From an uncultured Muribaculaceae bacterium (lineage in GTDB: Bacteria > Bacteroidota > Bacteroidia > Bacteroidales > Muribaculaceae): a DNA stretch of 42,775 bases. The stretch lies in contig CAJTTA010000013.1 in assembly GCA_910579305.1 (NCBI GenBank), forward strand, positions 1-42,775, written 5' to 3'. This document shows, piece after piece, positions 17,066 through 25,411 of the stretch (position 1 is its first letter; every line of letters starts with the position of its first letter). Made by a program: the position numbers and the translations under genes. Below the pieces are notes generated by a model that was given only the letters and a program-made list of their open reading frames with translations, was not told where the DNA came from and ran no database searches.

Positions 17066-17108
17066 TATTCTGCAATATTATAAAATGTAGGTTCTGCAAT
17101 ATTTACGA

Positions 17109-17150
17109 CCTGCGGGCAGTGTGCATCTTTTTCTATCACTCTCCCGCAGG
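17109..17150 (-). terminator. Hairpin between the phosphorylase gene and thiL
   Basis: CCTGCGGG (17109-17116) pairs with CCCGCAGG (17143-17150) around a 26-nt loop. It starts about 27 bp past the phosphorylase stop. There is no T tract, so it is a weak or partial terminator, or an RNA-stabilising hairpin. Confidence 0.4.
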
Positions 17151-17176
17151 CCGACAATTTGAATTCCTTTACATAA

Positions 17177-17989
17177 TCAGATTCTCGCCACGAGTTCTTT
17201 CATGATCTCTGTCATGAAAGGCTGTGCCTGAATCGCTGCTTTCTGCACCTCTTCGTGACTTGGCACTTCAGTGATATCCTTGCCTCCGAGATCTGTTATT
17301 ACACTCACTCCGAATACTCTCATATCCGCATGCTTGGCCACAATCACTTCAGGCACTGTCGACATGCCGACGGCATCGCCTCCTATCACACGGAAGTATT
17401 CGTATTCAGCAGGTGTCTCAAATGTAGGCCCCGGAGTTCCTACATACACTCCATGCATCACTCTGATTCCCTTTTCTCTGGCAATCTCATCGGCCAAAGC
17501 TATAAGCTCTCTGCTATAAGGCTCTGTCATGGCAGGGAAACGAGGGCCAAGCTCATTATAATTCTTTCCACGCAGAGGGTTCTCCGGGAAGAGATTGATA
17601 TGATCAGTTATGATCATAATATCTCCCACTCTGAACTCCTTGTTCATTCCGCCGGCAGCGTTGCTTACAAACAGCGTATCCACTCCAAGTGCTTTCATCA
17701 CTCTCACCGGAAAAGTCACCTGCTTCATGTCATATCCCTCATAGTAGTGGAAACGACCTTGCATGGCCACGACATAACGCTCGCCAAGATAGCCGAAAAT
17801 AAGCTTGCCACTGTGGCCTTCCACGGTAGAGACCGGCATGTTAGGAATTTCATTATATGGAATTTCCTTTATAATACGTATGTGATCCACAAGCTGGCCG
17901 AGTCCTGTGCCAAGAATTATACCTGTCTTGGGCAACTCAGCTACCTGCGATGAGATAAATTGGGCGGTCTGCCTGATTTTTTCGAGCAT
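17177..17989 (-). CDS. Purine-nucleoside phosphorylase (trimeric class)
   Basis: A 270-residue purine-nucleoside phosphorylase that splits inosine or guanosine with phosphate into base and ribose-1-phosphate. Motifs: GTGLGQL near 27-33 (phosphate loop), MQGRFHYYEGY at about 75-85, SNAAGGMN near 109-116, GTPGPTFETPAEYEYFR near 183-199 and VGMSTVPEV near 207-215. The combination marks the mammalian-like, trimeric class rather than the hexameric DeoD class. It sits 40 bp downstream of lpxK, likely in the same transcript. Confidence 0.93.
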   Translation of the reverse strand: MLEKIRQTAQFISSQVAELPKTGIILGTGLGQLVDHIRIIKEIPYNEIPNMPVSTVEGHSGKLIFGYLGERYVVAMQGRFHYYEGYDMKQVTFPVRVMKALGVDTLFVSNAAGGMNKEFRVGDIMIITDHINLFPENPLRGKNYNELGPRFPAMTEPYSRELIALADEIAREKGIRVMHGVYVGTPGPTFETPAEYEYFRVIGGDAVGMSTVPEVIVAKHADMRVFGVSVITDLGGKDITEVPSHEEVQKAAIQAQPFMTEIMKELVARI

Positions 17990-18029
17990 GGTTTTAATTT
18001 ATTTAAGGATTATATACATGAGGTGGCCT

Positions 18030-19133
18030 CTACTTATCTTTGGAAGCCGGTGCGTCAATGGCACGCCGCAACGAAGAGATGAAATCATCATCATCAATAC
18101 CCTGCACCATTTCAACACTTATGGGTATAAAAAAGATTAATGCCTTGAGATTTTGTGGAAAATATGGATTTGACGCTATGCGCACGGCATCTTTCTCCGT
18201 GGTGACAATAATTTTACGGGCTGCCTTCAGTCGCTCAAATTCTCGCGCGATGGACATCAGATCCTTACGCGTATAAAAATGATGATCAGGATAATGACTT
18301 ACCTTTACTCTGCACGCATATCTCTTAAAGTATCTTACAAAAGACCGCGGATTAGCTATACCTGTAAGCAATAATACTGCATCCGAGCGTGTAAACTGCT
18401 CCAACGACACATTGTATTTCGCTGCTTCCGGAAATACCGGCTCCGGAGACTCATAGGCAATCCGTGAAAAATACAACTGCTGATAGGCAAGCAAATCCAG
18501 CTCCTTGTGCATCATGCGGAATTGAAGAGGCTGCATGGCATCAGGCACCTTTGTGACTATCACGTAATCCGCACGCGATATATTGTGGCGGCATTCCCGC
18601 AGTCTTCCAAGCGGAAGAAGATTATCACGTGTCACCGGCCTGGCATAATCCGTAAGAAGAATGTTGACTTTCGGCTTAACATAACGATGCTGGAAAGCAT
18701 CATCCAAAAGAATCAGATTCACCTCGGGGAAGTCTGCCAATATCTGGTCAATACCTTTTCGGCGACTCTCACACACGGCAACTTTGACACGCTTGCCAAA
18801 CTTGCTATATATCTGATACGGCTCATCTCCTATCAGTTCCGGAGAAGAATGATGTGAGGCCAGGACAAAACCCTTGGTGTGACGCTTATATCCACGAGAC
18901 AGAACTGCTATCTTATAGAATGAGGAGAGGCGCTCTATCAGATATTCCACATGAGGAGTCTTACCTGTCCCTCCCACAGCTATATTGCCTACAGAGACCA
19001 CGGGCACACTATACTCCGCTACCGGAAGCATACCCTTGTCAAAGAGCTTATTACGCACCTCGGTAACAGCCCCGTATATCCATGACAGAGGCTTTAATAC
19101 ATAGGATAATATCAGATCCTTATTAGTGGCCAC
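18030..19133 (-). CDS. lpxK: Tetraacyldisaccharide 4'-kinase
   Basis: A 367-residue LpxK, the inner-membrane-associated kinase that adds the 4'-phosphate to the lipid A precursor. The P-loop VGGTGKTP is at 53-60, just after VPVVSVGN, and LLDDAFQHR, the second family signature, lies near 140. The only suitable start is a GTG at 19133. It follows sppA by 39 bp. Bacteroidales lipid A often loses the 4'-phosphate later, but the kinase is still needed to make the intermediate. Confidence 0.94.
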   Translation of the reverse strand: MATNKDLILSYVLKPLSWIYGAVTEVRNKLFDKGMLPVAEYSVPVVSVGNIAVGGTGKTPHVEYLIERLSSFYKIAVLSRGYKRHTKGFVLASHHSSPELIGDEPYQIYSKFGKRVKVAVCESRRKGIDQILADFPEVNLILLDDAFQHRYVKPKVNILLTDYARPVTRDNLLPLGRLRECRHNISRADYVIVTKVPDAMQPLQFRMMHKELDLLAYQQLYFSRIAYESPEPVFPEAAKYNVSLEQFTRSDAVLLLTGIANPRSFVRYFKRYACRVKVSHYPDHHFYTRKDLMSIAREFERLKAARKIIVTTEKDAVRIASNPYFPQNLKALIFFIPISVEMVQGIDDDDFISSLRRAIDAPASKDK

Positions 19134-19172
19134 GTGACTTTAAGAACCGGTATTGCGTTACTTTATCTTCAA

Positions 19173-20966
19173 TTAAAAAAAACTATATGTAGGCATGCTC
19201 ATCTGAAGCGCACCACGCCCCTGCAGCCTACGCATGGCTGACAGCGCAGGCTCCAACATTCGAGCCGGATCGGATGCCGAAGCCGAAAATGCATTCATTA
19301 ATTCTCCCTGCTTCTCAAGATTCTTCATGAAACTTTCAAAAGCATTGCCGACATTAGGATAAGCCACTGCATGCCACTTCTTGAGCTTTGCCTGAGCAGC
19401 GGCGTAGGCGATAGCCTTATCAAGAGAGCCGAGTTCATCCACAAGTCCATATGATAGAGCCACTGATGCTGCCAGGGGGCGGCCGTCAGCTATCTGCTCA
19501 ATCTTGGCAACAGTGGTGTGTCGGCCATCGGCGCAACGCTTCACAAACAATTCATAGCCGTTCTGCACCATCTGCTGCATGGCCTCAAGTTGCCTGTCGG
19601 TAAGCGGATAAAACATATTGGGAAACATTGCATCAGGATTAGTGGCCACCATCTGCGGATTCAATCCGAGCTTCTTCAACAGTCCGTTGACGTTAGGAAT
19701 CAATCCGAAGATACCTATGGAACCTGTTATGGTAAACTTGTCGGCGAAGATGCGCTGTGCACCACTTGAAATATAATATCCTCCTGATGCGGCATAATCA
19801 CCCATTGAGACTACAAATGGCTTTCCTGTTTTCTTGAAAGTCTCCAGAGCCTCCCACATCTGTTCGCTGCCATATGCAGAGCCGCCGGGGGAATTTACCC
19901 TGAGCACAAGAGCCCTAACCTTGTCATTCTTGGCAAGAGCGAGTACCTCATCAACGATTTCAGCCGAATTAATACCGTCTGATCCCATAAAATCATCTAT
20001 GCCGCCGCATGCGTAGAGCACGGCGACCTGATTATCTGCATTTGCCTCAAACATTGGAGTGCCTGTAGCCGACACCAATTCTTTCGGACTTATGACCTTA
20101 TCCAGGCCATCTTTCTGTCCGCAGGCCTTCGCTATCTTGTCTTCATAACGATGACGATACTCAAGCGCGGTTACAAGTTTTTTATCAAGTGCAAATTTTG
20201 CAGGCTTCAGGGATACAAGGTCGCGACTGATCAAGGTGTCAATCTCGGCAGGAGTAAGGCCTCTGGAGGGATTACTTATCTCCTGCCGCATACCCAGCCA
20301 AAGAGTATCAAACAATGCCATGCTCTGCGAGCGGGCCACCTCACTCATTTCAGTAGCCGTATACGGCTCGACCGCAGCCTTGCCCTTTCCTACTCTTACG
20401 GCTTGAATCTCTACTCCGATATTATCAAGGAAACCTTTATAAAATAAGCTTGCGCCTCCCAGGCCTGTGAGAGATACGGCGCCGGCCGGATTCATCACAA
20501 TTTCATCGGCCGCAGAGGCAAGCATATAGTCACCCTGACTATATGAGTCTGCATAAGCATATATCTTCTTCTTGCTCTGCCTGAAATCCACCAATGCCTC
20601 TCTCACGGCATGGAATGAGGCCGGCGCGCCGCTCATGCCTTGACAATCCAGATATATGGCCTTCACCTTATCATTGACTTTAGCCTCCTTGATCGCCGCC
20701 ACAAGAGTCTCTACTGTATGTACCGACTCTCCTTGGCCGGCTAATACTGAACTGAAATCAAATCTGGGTGAGCTCTCTCTCTCCTCAAGCGTGCCGTCGA
20801 GAGTTATTCTGAGTACAGAGTCCTTTTCCAATCCGGAAGATTGCCCGGAAGCAAAAGAACCTATCAGCGCAAAAGCCATTATCACAGCCACAGCACCGGC
20901 AAGAACTATGGCTATCCATGCTCCCATAAAGGAGGTGAGCACTTGGAAAAAGAATTTCTTTAACAT
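19173..20966 (-). CDS. sppA: Signal peptide peptidase SppA, long (67K) type
   Basis: A 597-residue membrane protease that degrades cleaved signal peptides. It has one N-terminal membrane anchor (about 16-38) and two tandem ClpP/crotonase-like domains. The catalytic Lys196 lies in VGKGKAAVEP of the first domain, and the Ser nucleophile Ser394 in YAASGGYY of the second, matching the Ser-Lys dyad of Escherichia coli SppA. Both residues are present, so it should be active. It sits between glmM (116-bp gap) and lpxK. Confidence 0.95.
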   Translation of the reverse strand: MLKKFFFQVLTSFMGAWIAIVLAGAVAVIMAFALIGSFASGQSSGLEKDSVLRITLDGTLEERESSPRFDFSSVLAGQGESVHTVETLVAAIKEAKVNDKVKAIYLDCQGMSGAPASFHAVREALVDFRQSKKKIYAYADSYSQGDYMLASAADEIVMNPAGAVSLTGLGGASLFYKGFLDNIGVEIQAVRVGKGKAAVEPYTATEMSEVARSQSMALFDTLWLGMRQEISNPSRGLTPAEIDTLISRDLVSLKPAKFALDKKLVTALEYRHRYEDKIAKACGQKDGLDKVISPKELVSATGTPMFEANADNQVAVLYACGGIDDFMGSDGINSAEIVDEVLALAKNDKVRALVLRVNSPGGSAYGSEQMWEALETFKKTGKPFVVSMGDYAASGGYYISSGAQRIFADKFTITGSIGIFGLIPNVNGLLKKLGLNPQMVATNPDAMFPNMFYPLTDRQLEAMQQMVQNGYELFVKRCADGRHTTVAKIEQIADGRPLAASVALSYGLVDELGSLDKAIAYAAAQAKLKKWHAVAYPNVGNAFESFMKNLEKQGELMNAFSASASDPARMLEPALSAMRRLQGRGALQMSMPTYSFF

Positions 20967-21082
20967 CTGTTGAAATGGCTTCCTATCGAGAGCCTGAGAT
21001 TTCTGATTAAGTATTTGTATTATACTTGAATTTACTCCGCATTAACAATTATAGCCGAGCATATTCGATGCTTATGCAGCTT

Positions 21083-22468
21083 TTACAGAGAGGCGATTAC
21101 AGCCTTTATGTCTTCAGCAAGTTTTTCTGCCTCGGTCATTGTAGCCGCTTCGGAGTATATGCGTATGATCGGCTCGGTATTGCTTTTGCGCAGATGCACC
21201 CACGAGTCAGGGAAATCAATCTTGACTCCATCGATATCAGTCACACTCTCTCCTGCATATTTTTGCTTCACCGCAGCCAATATGGCATCGACATCCACAT
21301 CTGGAGTAAGCTCTATTTTATTTTTAGCTATGGCATATTGGGGATATCCGGCTTTAAGCTCACTCACTTTCTTGCCGCTTTTGGCAAGCAATGACAAGAA
21401 CAATGCTACCCCTACAAGGGCATCACGTCCATAATGTAATTCCGGATAAATCACACCTCCATTGCCTTCTCCACCTATGATTGCAGCGGTCTCTTTCATC
21501 TTCGCCACTACATTGACCTCACCTACAGCTGCAGCGCTGTAGGAGCAGCCTGCGTGCATGCCGGTCACATCTCTCAGGGCTCGCGATGAGCTCAGATTGC
21601 TCACAGTGTTGCCGGGAGTATGAGACAGCACATAGTCGGCCACAGCGACAAGGGTGTACTCCTCTACAAACATTTCGCCATTTTCCATCACAATAGCAAG
21701 ACGGTCTACATCCGGGTCTACTACAAAACCCACATCGGCCACACCTTGCTTCATCAGAGAGGCGATATCCGTAAGATTTTCCGGTATCGGCTCAGGCGTG
21801 TGCGCGAAACGGCCTGTAGCCTCACAGTTGAGTTCTATTACTTCTTTCACGCCAAGAGCCTTGAGCAATTGCGGAATAATCACTCCACCCACAGAATTCA
21901 CAGCGTCTACAGCCACTGTAAATCCAGCCTTGGCTATCGCATCGGCATCTACCAGAGGGAGGGATAGCACCTGCTCGATATGATATCTGTTATAAGTATT
22001 ATTGATATATGTATGTCCCAGCTCATGCACTGTGGCAAAATCATATTCACCTGTGTCAGCCAGTCGAAGCACCTCCTTGCCTTCGGCATCATTCAGGAAC
22101 TCTCCGCGCTCATTAAGAAGCTTAAGGGCATTCCACTGCACCGGGTTATGACTGGCTGTAATGATTATACCGCCACAGGCTCCTTCGCGAGTTACGGCAA
22201 TCTCGGTAGTGGGAGTAGAAGCAAGACCTATATTCACTACATCGAAGCCCATTGACTCAAGAGTGCCACATACGAGCGCACTCACCATTTCTCCGGAAAG
22301 GCGGGCATCACGTCCTACAACAATTACATTGGAATCTACTGTGGCATTTTTACGAATAAATGCTGCATAGGCAGAGGTAAATTTCACTACATCTATGGCT
22401 GACAGGCCTTCGCCCTGCTTTCCGCCGATAGTACCTCGTATGCCGGATATTGACTTTATTAGTGACAT
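21083..22468 (-). CDS. glmM: Phosphoglucosamine mutase-type phosphohexomutase
   Basis: A 461-residue alpha-D-phosphohexomutase, most likely GlmM, which converts glucosamine-6-phosphate to glucosamine-1-phosphate for UDP-GlcNAc and thus peptidoglycan and lipopolysaccharide. Phosphoserine loop TASHNP is at 104-109 (Ser106), metal loop DPDVDR at 251-256, sugar loop GGEGNGG near 330, and phosphate-binding RKSNTEPIIRIY close to the C-terminus. GlmM and phosphomannomutase are hard to separate by eye; the family-level call is certain, the substrate less so. Gene order with DUF4827 and an NrnA-type gene is typical for Bacteroidales. Confidence 0.9.
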   Translation of the reverse strand: MSLIKSISGIRGTIGGKQGEGLSAIDVVKFTSAYAAFIRKNATVDSNVIVVGRDARLSGEMVSALVCGTLESMGFDVVNIGLASTPTTEIAVTREGACGGIIITASHNPVQWNALKLLNERGEFLNDAEGKEVLRLADTGEYDFATVHELGHTYINNTYNRYHIEQVLSLPLVDADAIAKAGFTVAVDAVNSVGGVIIPQLLKALGVKEVIELNCEATGRFAHTPEPIPENLTDIASLMKQGVADVGFVVDPDVDRLAIVMENGEMFVEEYTLVAVADYVLSHTPGNTVSNLSSSRALRDVTGMHAGCSYSAAAVGEVNVVAKMKETAAIIGGEGNGGVIYPELHYGRDALVGVALFLSLLAKSGKKVSELKAGYPQYAIAKNKIELTPDVDVDAILAAVKQKYAGESVTDIDGVKIDFPDSWVHLRKSNTEPIIRIYSEAATMTEAEKLAEDIKAVIASL

Positions 22469-22503
22469 GACAATTACAGTAACTTAATTTAGAAACTATG
22501 GAA

Positions 22504-22511
22504 CAAAAATA
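22504..22511 (-). promoter_or_regulatory. Possible glmM -7 box
   Basis: TATTTTTG on the minus strand, 36 bp before the glmM ATG, fits TAnnTTTG. No -33 TTTG is present at 20 bp. glmM may therefore have its own start in addition to read-through from upstream genes. Confidence 0.3.
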
Positions 22512-22516
22512 ATCAT

Positions 22517-22548
22517 TATGACCAGTCTAAATCCCCTTAAGGGTCATA
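22517..22548 (-). terminator. Hairpin after the DUF4827-like gene
   Basis: TATGACC (22517-22523) and GGTCATA (22542-22548) form a 7-bp stem 12 bp past the stop. It is followed on the minus strand by AATGATTATTTTTG, a short T-rich run. Weak intrinsic terminator or partial attenuator ahead of glmM. Confidence 0.4.
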
Positions 22549-22560
22549 GACTTTTAAAAA

Positions 22561-23136
22561 TCAGAATTGTGCGGGATAATATTTGAGGTTATATAAATAT
22601 GGCTGACATGTACCTGCCTCGCCGTTAAAACCGTAGTAGGCGCGTATCACCAGGTTCACCTCACAGTCCACCGGCAGGTAAAATAAGGGTAGCTGCACTC
22701 CATAGCCATAATTCTGGCTCACGGTCACTTGCATATTATTAAACCTGAATGAACACGTGTTGTTACCTCCCACATCATTGGCATTTCCGGAGGGAGAGGG
22801 ATTATCGCCGTTGGCAAGGCTGATTATGTTGGTGCGCATATATCGGAAATAAATAAGGCGGTCATTGGCTACCTTATTGCCGGGTGTGCCCGGGTTTACA
22901 ACTTGCATATATATATTTCCGTCCTCGTCCATACGATAGTATGGAGCATCGGGGCCTGAAATAAACACACTGTCGGCCGGAATCTCAGAAATCACCTTCT
23001 GATTGGACATGAACCAGTTCACAGCCTTTTCCTCATCACGAAGCAACTCAGAATAGCTCTTCGACTTACTGCACGCAGTGCTCAAAAGCGCGAGCACTCC
23101 GAGCAAACCAATGGTCAATATGTATATTTTCTTCAT
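22561..23136 (-). CDS. DUF4827-like lipoprotein
   Basis: A 191-residue protein with a lipoprotein signal peptide (hydrophobic about 5-20, then STACSKSK with the lipid-acceptor Cys22). It resembles the DUF4827 family of Bacteroidales lipoproteins, which carry an FKBP-like fold: DEEKAVNWFM near 34-43, then a beta-rich body with LIYFRYMRTN and QLPLFYLPVDC-type segments. A Gly/Asn/Ser linker (about 110-125) contains SPSGNANDVGGNN. The family is found beside glmM and the DHH gene in this order. Function unknown; a periplasmic chaperone or binding role is only a guess. It starts 27 bp after the nrnA-like gene. Confidence 0.75.
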   Translation of the reverse strand: MKKIYILTIGLLGVLALLSTACSKSKSYSELLRDEEKAVNWFMSNQKVISEIPADSVFISGPDAPYYRMDEDGNIYMQVVNPGTPGNKVANDRLIYFRYMRTNIISLANGDNPSPSGNANDVGGNNTCSFRFNNMQVTVSQNYGYGVQLPLFYLPVDCEVNLVIRAYYGFNGEAGTCQPYLYNLKYYPAQF

Positions 23137-23163
23137 TTTCTTCTTTTAATGTATGAATCCATA

Positions 23164-24231
23164 TCAGTTGAGCACATAGCCCTCTTCCTTTAGAGTTTCA
23201 GCTACCTGACACATACACACATCATAATCCGACATGTGATCTACCAGCAAGCGCATTGCATCCTGCACAGAGCCTTGATATTCGCCTCCGGCGGCCTGGC
23301 GGTGCCCCCCGCCTCCATATAGTTCCGCACAAATCTTATTGACCGGGAAATTGCCAAGACTCCGCATTGACACCTTCACTGAAACGGGATCTTCACGCAT
23401 AAACGCTACGTATATAATGCCTCGCAACTCAAGAGCCTGATTGACCAATCCTTCCGTATCTCCTTTCTCGTAATGGAAACGCGATAGATCATCAGCCGTG
23501 AGATATACTATGGCTGCTCTGTGCTCTTTGTAGACTTTCAGACGCTCGCATAAGGCAAATGATGTCAATCGTATTGCATCGGCGCTTTTTGTCTCCATTG
23601 TCTCCTTGAGAATAAGTCGTTTGGGCACTCCTTTGCGCAACAATGCCACCATGATATCATATAGATCCAAATGCTTGGTATTTACTGATAGATTCCGTGT
23701 ATCTGTAATTATGCCCGCACAAAGACATGTCGCGGCATCAAGCGGCAATGCTTCATATAGTCCCATAGCCGCAATAATGCGGAATGCAAGCTCACATGTG
23801 CTTGACATATCAGGATATGATATCTGTAGATCTACAAATCCATCAGGGCCCTCATGATGATCAATCATAACCTTGCGTGCTTTAGTGATCTCCCATAACG
23901 CTGACATATTATCCTGACGCTTAAGCCCGTTGAAATCACATGCTATAAGCATATCTGCCCGCTCCACGAGTCCTGAGGCATATTCGGGATATTTACTGTA
24001 AGGAACAATATCTGCATAGCCGGGAAGGAAAGACAACGATCGCGGCGGGGCATCCGGAGTAACTACAGTGGCGTGTTTGCCCATAGAGCGCAACAAGTGC
24101 ATCAGGCCAAGTGTAGAGCCTAAGGCATCACCGTCAGGACGCACATGACAAGTGAGCACAACCTCTGAACTCTGCTCTACAAGGGCTGCAAATTCTCGCA
24201 CCTCTCTTTCTTGAAGTAAACGCTCTATCAT
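23164..24231 (-). CDS. nrnA: DHH/DHHA1 phosphodiesterase (NrnA-like oligoribonuclease / pAp phosphatase)
   Basis: A 355-residue protein from the ATG at 24231; the frame extends 12 codons further to 24267, but homologues start near MIERLLQE. The DHH domain shows HVRPDGDALGS (29-39), ACDFNG (97-102) and the signature DHH (124-126). The C-terminal DHHA1 domain ends in YGGGGHRQAAGG. These metal-dependent enzymes remove 2-5-nt RNA remnants and dephosphorylate 3'-phosphoadenosine-5'-phosphate; some act on cyclic dinucleotide products. It is first of a probable operon with the DUF4827-like lipoprotein and glmM. Family call is strong; exact substrate inferred. Confidence 0.88.
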   Translation of the reverse strand: MIERLLQEREVREFAALVEQSSEVVLTCHVRPDGDALGSTLGLMHLLRSMGKHATVVTPDAPPRSLSFLPGYADIVPYSKYPEYASGLVERADMLIACDFNGLKRQDNMSALWEITKARKVMIDHHEGPDGFVDLQISYPDMSSTCELAFRIIAAMGLYEALPLDAATCLCAGIITDTRNLSVNTKHLDLYDIMVALLRKGVPKRLILKETMETKSADAIRLTSFALCERLKVYKEHRAAIVYLTADDLSRFHYEKGDTEGLVNQALELRGIIYVAFMREDPVSVKVSMRSLGNFPVNKICAELYGGGGHRQAAGGEYQGSVQDAMRLLVDHMSDYDVCMCQVAETLKEEGYVLN

Positions 24232-24306
24232 ATATAAGCAATTAATAATGAGCATTATACCCATCAAGTCAATGGATATGACACGCCCACACGGATTATC
24301 AGTTTA

Positions 24307-24314
24307 CAAAGTTA
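24307..24314 (-). promoter_or_regulatory. Promoter -7 box of the nrnA-like operon
   Basis: TAACTTTG on the minus strand, about 76 bp before the chosen start. No TTTG is found 20 bp upstream. Divergent to the methyltransferase promoter at 24400. Confidence 0.45.
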
Positions 24315-24399
24315 CAAAAAAATTCCCGTAATTATCTTCAATTCATGTTCAAAAAAATAGCGCAATATGAACCGGGCTTATGCTTCAAGATATTTTTAT

Positions 24400-24407
24400 T
24401 ACCTTTG
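24400..24407 (+). promoter_or_regulatory. Promoter -7 box of the methyltransferase-SMR pair
   Basis: TACCTTTG followed by C, 51 bp before the ATG at 24459. The -33 box is missing at the standard distance, as in the other two plus-strand TACCTTTG boxes of this window. Confidence 0.5.
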
Positions 24408-24458
24408 CACAATAGAGAGCGTGATTCCCGCAAGGCCATCATAATTTGAATCTAATAA

Positions 24459-25067
24459 ATGAATTATTCTGAATTCCTTATTGATACTGATAAATATTGT
24501 CACACACGTCCATGTATGCATATCAAGAGGATGACTGAGGAAGAATTATGCCATGGCGGTAGAATATATGTATGTCACATCCCTTGCGCATGGGGAGAAT
24601 TCCTTGTGGCTGCCACCGACAAGGGCATATGCCGAATGGCTATAACGAACAATAGAGACTCGGCATTGATCAAGTTACGGTCTCAATTCCATGCCTTTTC
24701 TATTCTACCTGCGGAGAAAATACTATTCGACCAATTGACCACGCAGATTCACTCCACACTGAGAGGAGAGCCTGCAGCAGGATTACAGCTACACCTACAA
24801 TGCTCTGATTTCCAGCATAAAATATATGAATCGCTGCTGAGAATACCCTACGGATATCTTGCCTCTTACACACAAGTAGCCACAATGGCAGGATTTCCCA
24901 AGGCTCTGAGAGCCGCCGGCACAGCCATAGGTAAAAATCCCGTAGCAATTCTCATACCTTGCCACAGAGTGATTCCTGCGGACGGGTCATTAGGGAATTA
25001 CCATTACGGCCCTGCCATAAAGCAGGAGCTTGTTTCCCTTGAAATACGAAAACATTTACACTTCTGA
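24459..25067 (+). CDS. ogt: Methylated-DNA-[protein]-cysteine S-methyltransferase
   Basis: A 202-residue suicide DNA-repair protein that takes alkyl groups from O6-alkylguanine. The acceptor motif IPCHRV is at 166-171 with Cys168, and RAAGTAIGKNP (151-161) is the helix carrying the conserved Asn that precedes it. The N-terminal ribonuclease-like domain (about 35-110) is present, but there is no AraC-type DNA-binding domain, so it is Ogt-like and not Ada. The first 30 residues are less conserved, and an internal ATG near residue 20 could be the true start. It begins a plus-strand pair with the SMR transporter gene. Confidence 0.9.
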   Translation: MNYSEFLIDTDKYCHTRPCMHIKRMTEEELCHGGRIYVCHIPCAWGEFLVAATDKGICRMAITNNRDSALIKLRSQFHAFSILPAEKILFDQLTTQIHSTLRGEPAAGLQLHLQCSDFQHKIYESLLRIPYGYLASYTQVATMAGFPKALRAAGTAIGKNPVAILIPCHRVIPADGSLGNYHYGPAIKQELVSLEIRKHLHF

Positions 25068-25078
25068 AATATTTGCAT

Positions 25079-25411
25079 ATGAACTGGATCATTCTTATTC
25101 TGGCAGGACTTATGGAAGTTGCGTTCACTTTCTGTCTTGGCAAAACAAAGGCGGCAGCCGGTGGAGCTGCCGCCTTGTGGTGGGGAGGATTTATAGTTGC
25201 GCTTGCCTTGAGCATGTACCTCATGGCGAAGGCTGCCCGATCGCTGCCACTCGGCACAGTCTACCCTGTATGGACAGGCATAGGTGCTGTAGGCGCCGTG
25301 ATAGTAGGCATCTTATTTTTCCGCGAGCCCGCATCTTTTTGGCGCATATTTTTCATTATTACGCTTATACTCTCCATAATAGGGCTGAAAATTGTGAGCG
25401 GAGGCTCATGA
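25079..25411 (+). CDS. sugE: SMR-family transporter, SugE/Gdx-like
   Basis: A 110-residue four-helix small multidrug resistance protein. The ATG at 25079 is preferred over a TTG two codons earlier because it matches the SugE N-terminus (MNWIILILAGLMEV). The essential Glu13 is present, and SLPLGTVYPVWTGIGAVGA (about 56-74) is very close to the SugE/Gdx signature. Gdx proteins export guanidinium in exchange for protons as dual-topology dimers. Oddly, position 16, a Trp in classical Gdx, is Phe here, so substrate range may differ. It starts 11 bp after the methyltransferase gene, and its last 6 nt overlap the convergent PiT gene. Confidence 0.85.
   Translation: MNWIILILAGLMEVAFTFCLGKTKAAAGGAAALWWGGFIVALALSMYLMAKAARSLPLGTVYPVWTGIGAVGAVIVGILFFREPASFWRIFFIITLILSIIGLKIVSGGS

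Noticed and set aside
17255..17953. Plus-strand open frame of 232 codons
   Set aside because: Antisense to the purine-nucleoside phosphorylase gene; composition rich in His, Cys and Ser, like a shadow frame.
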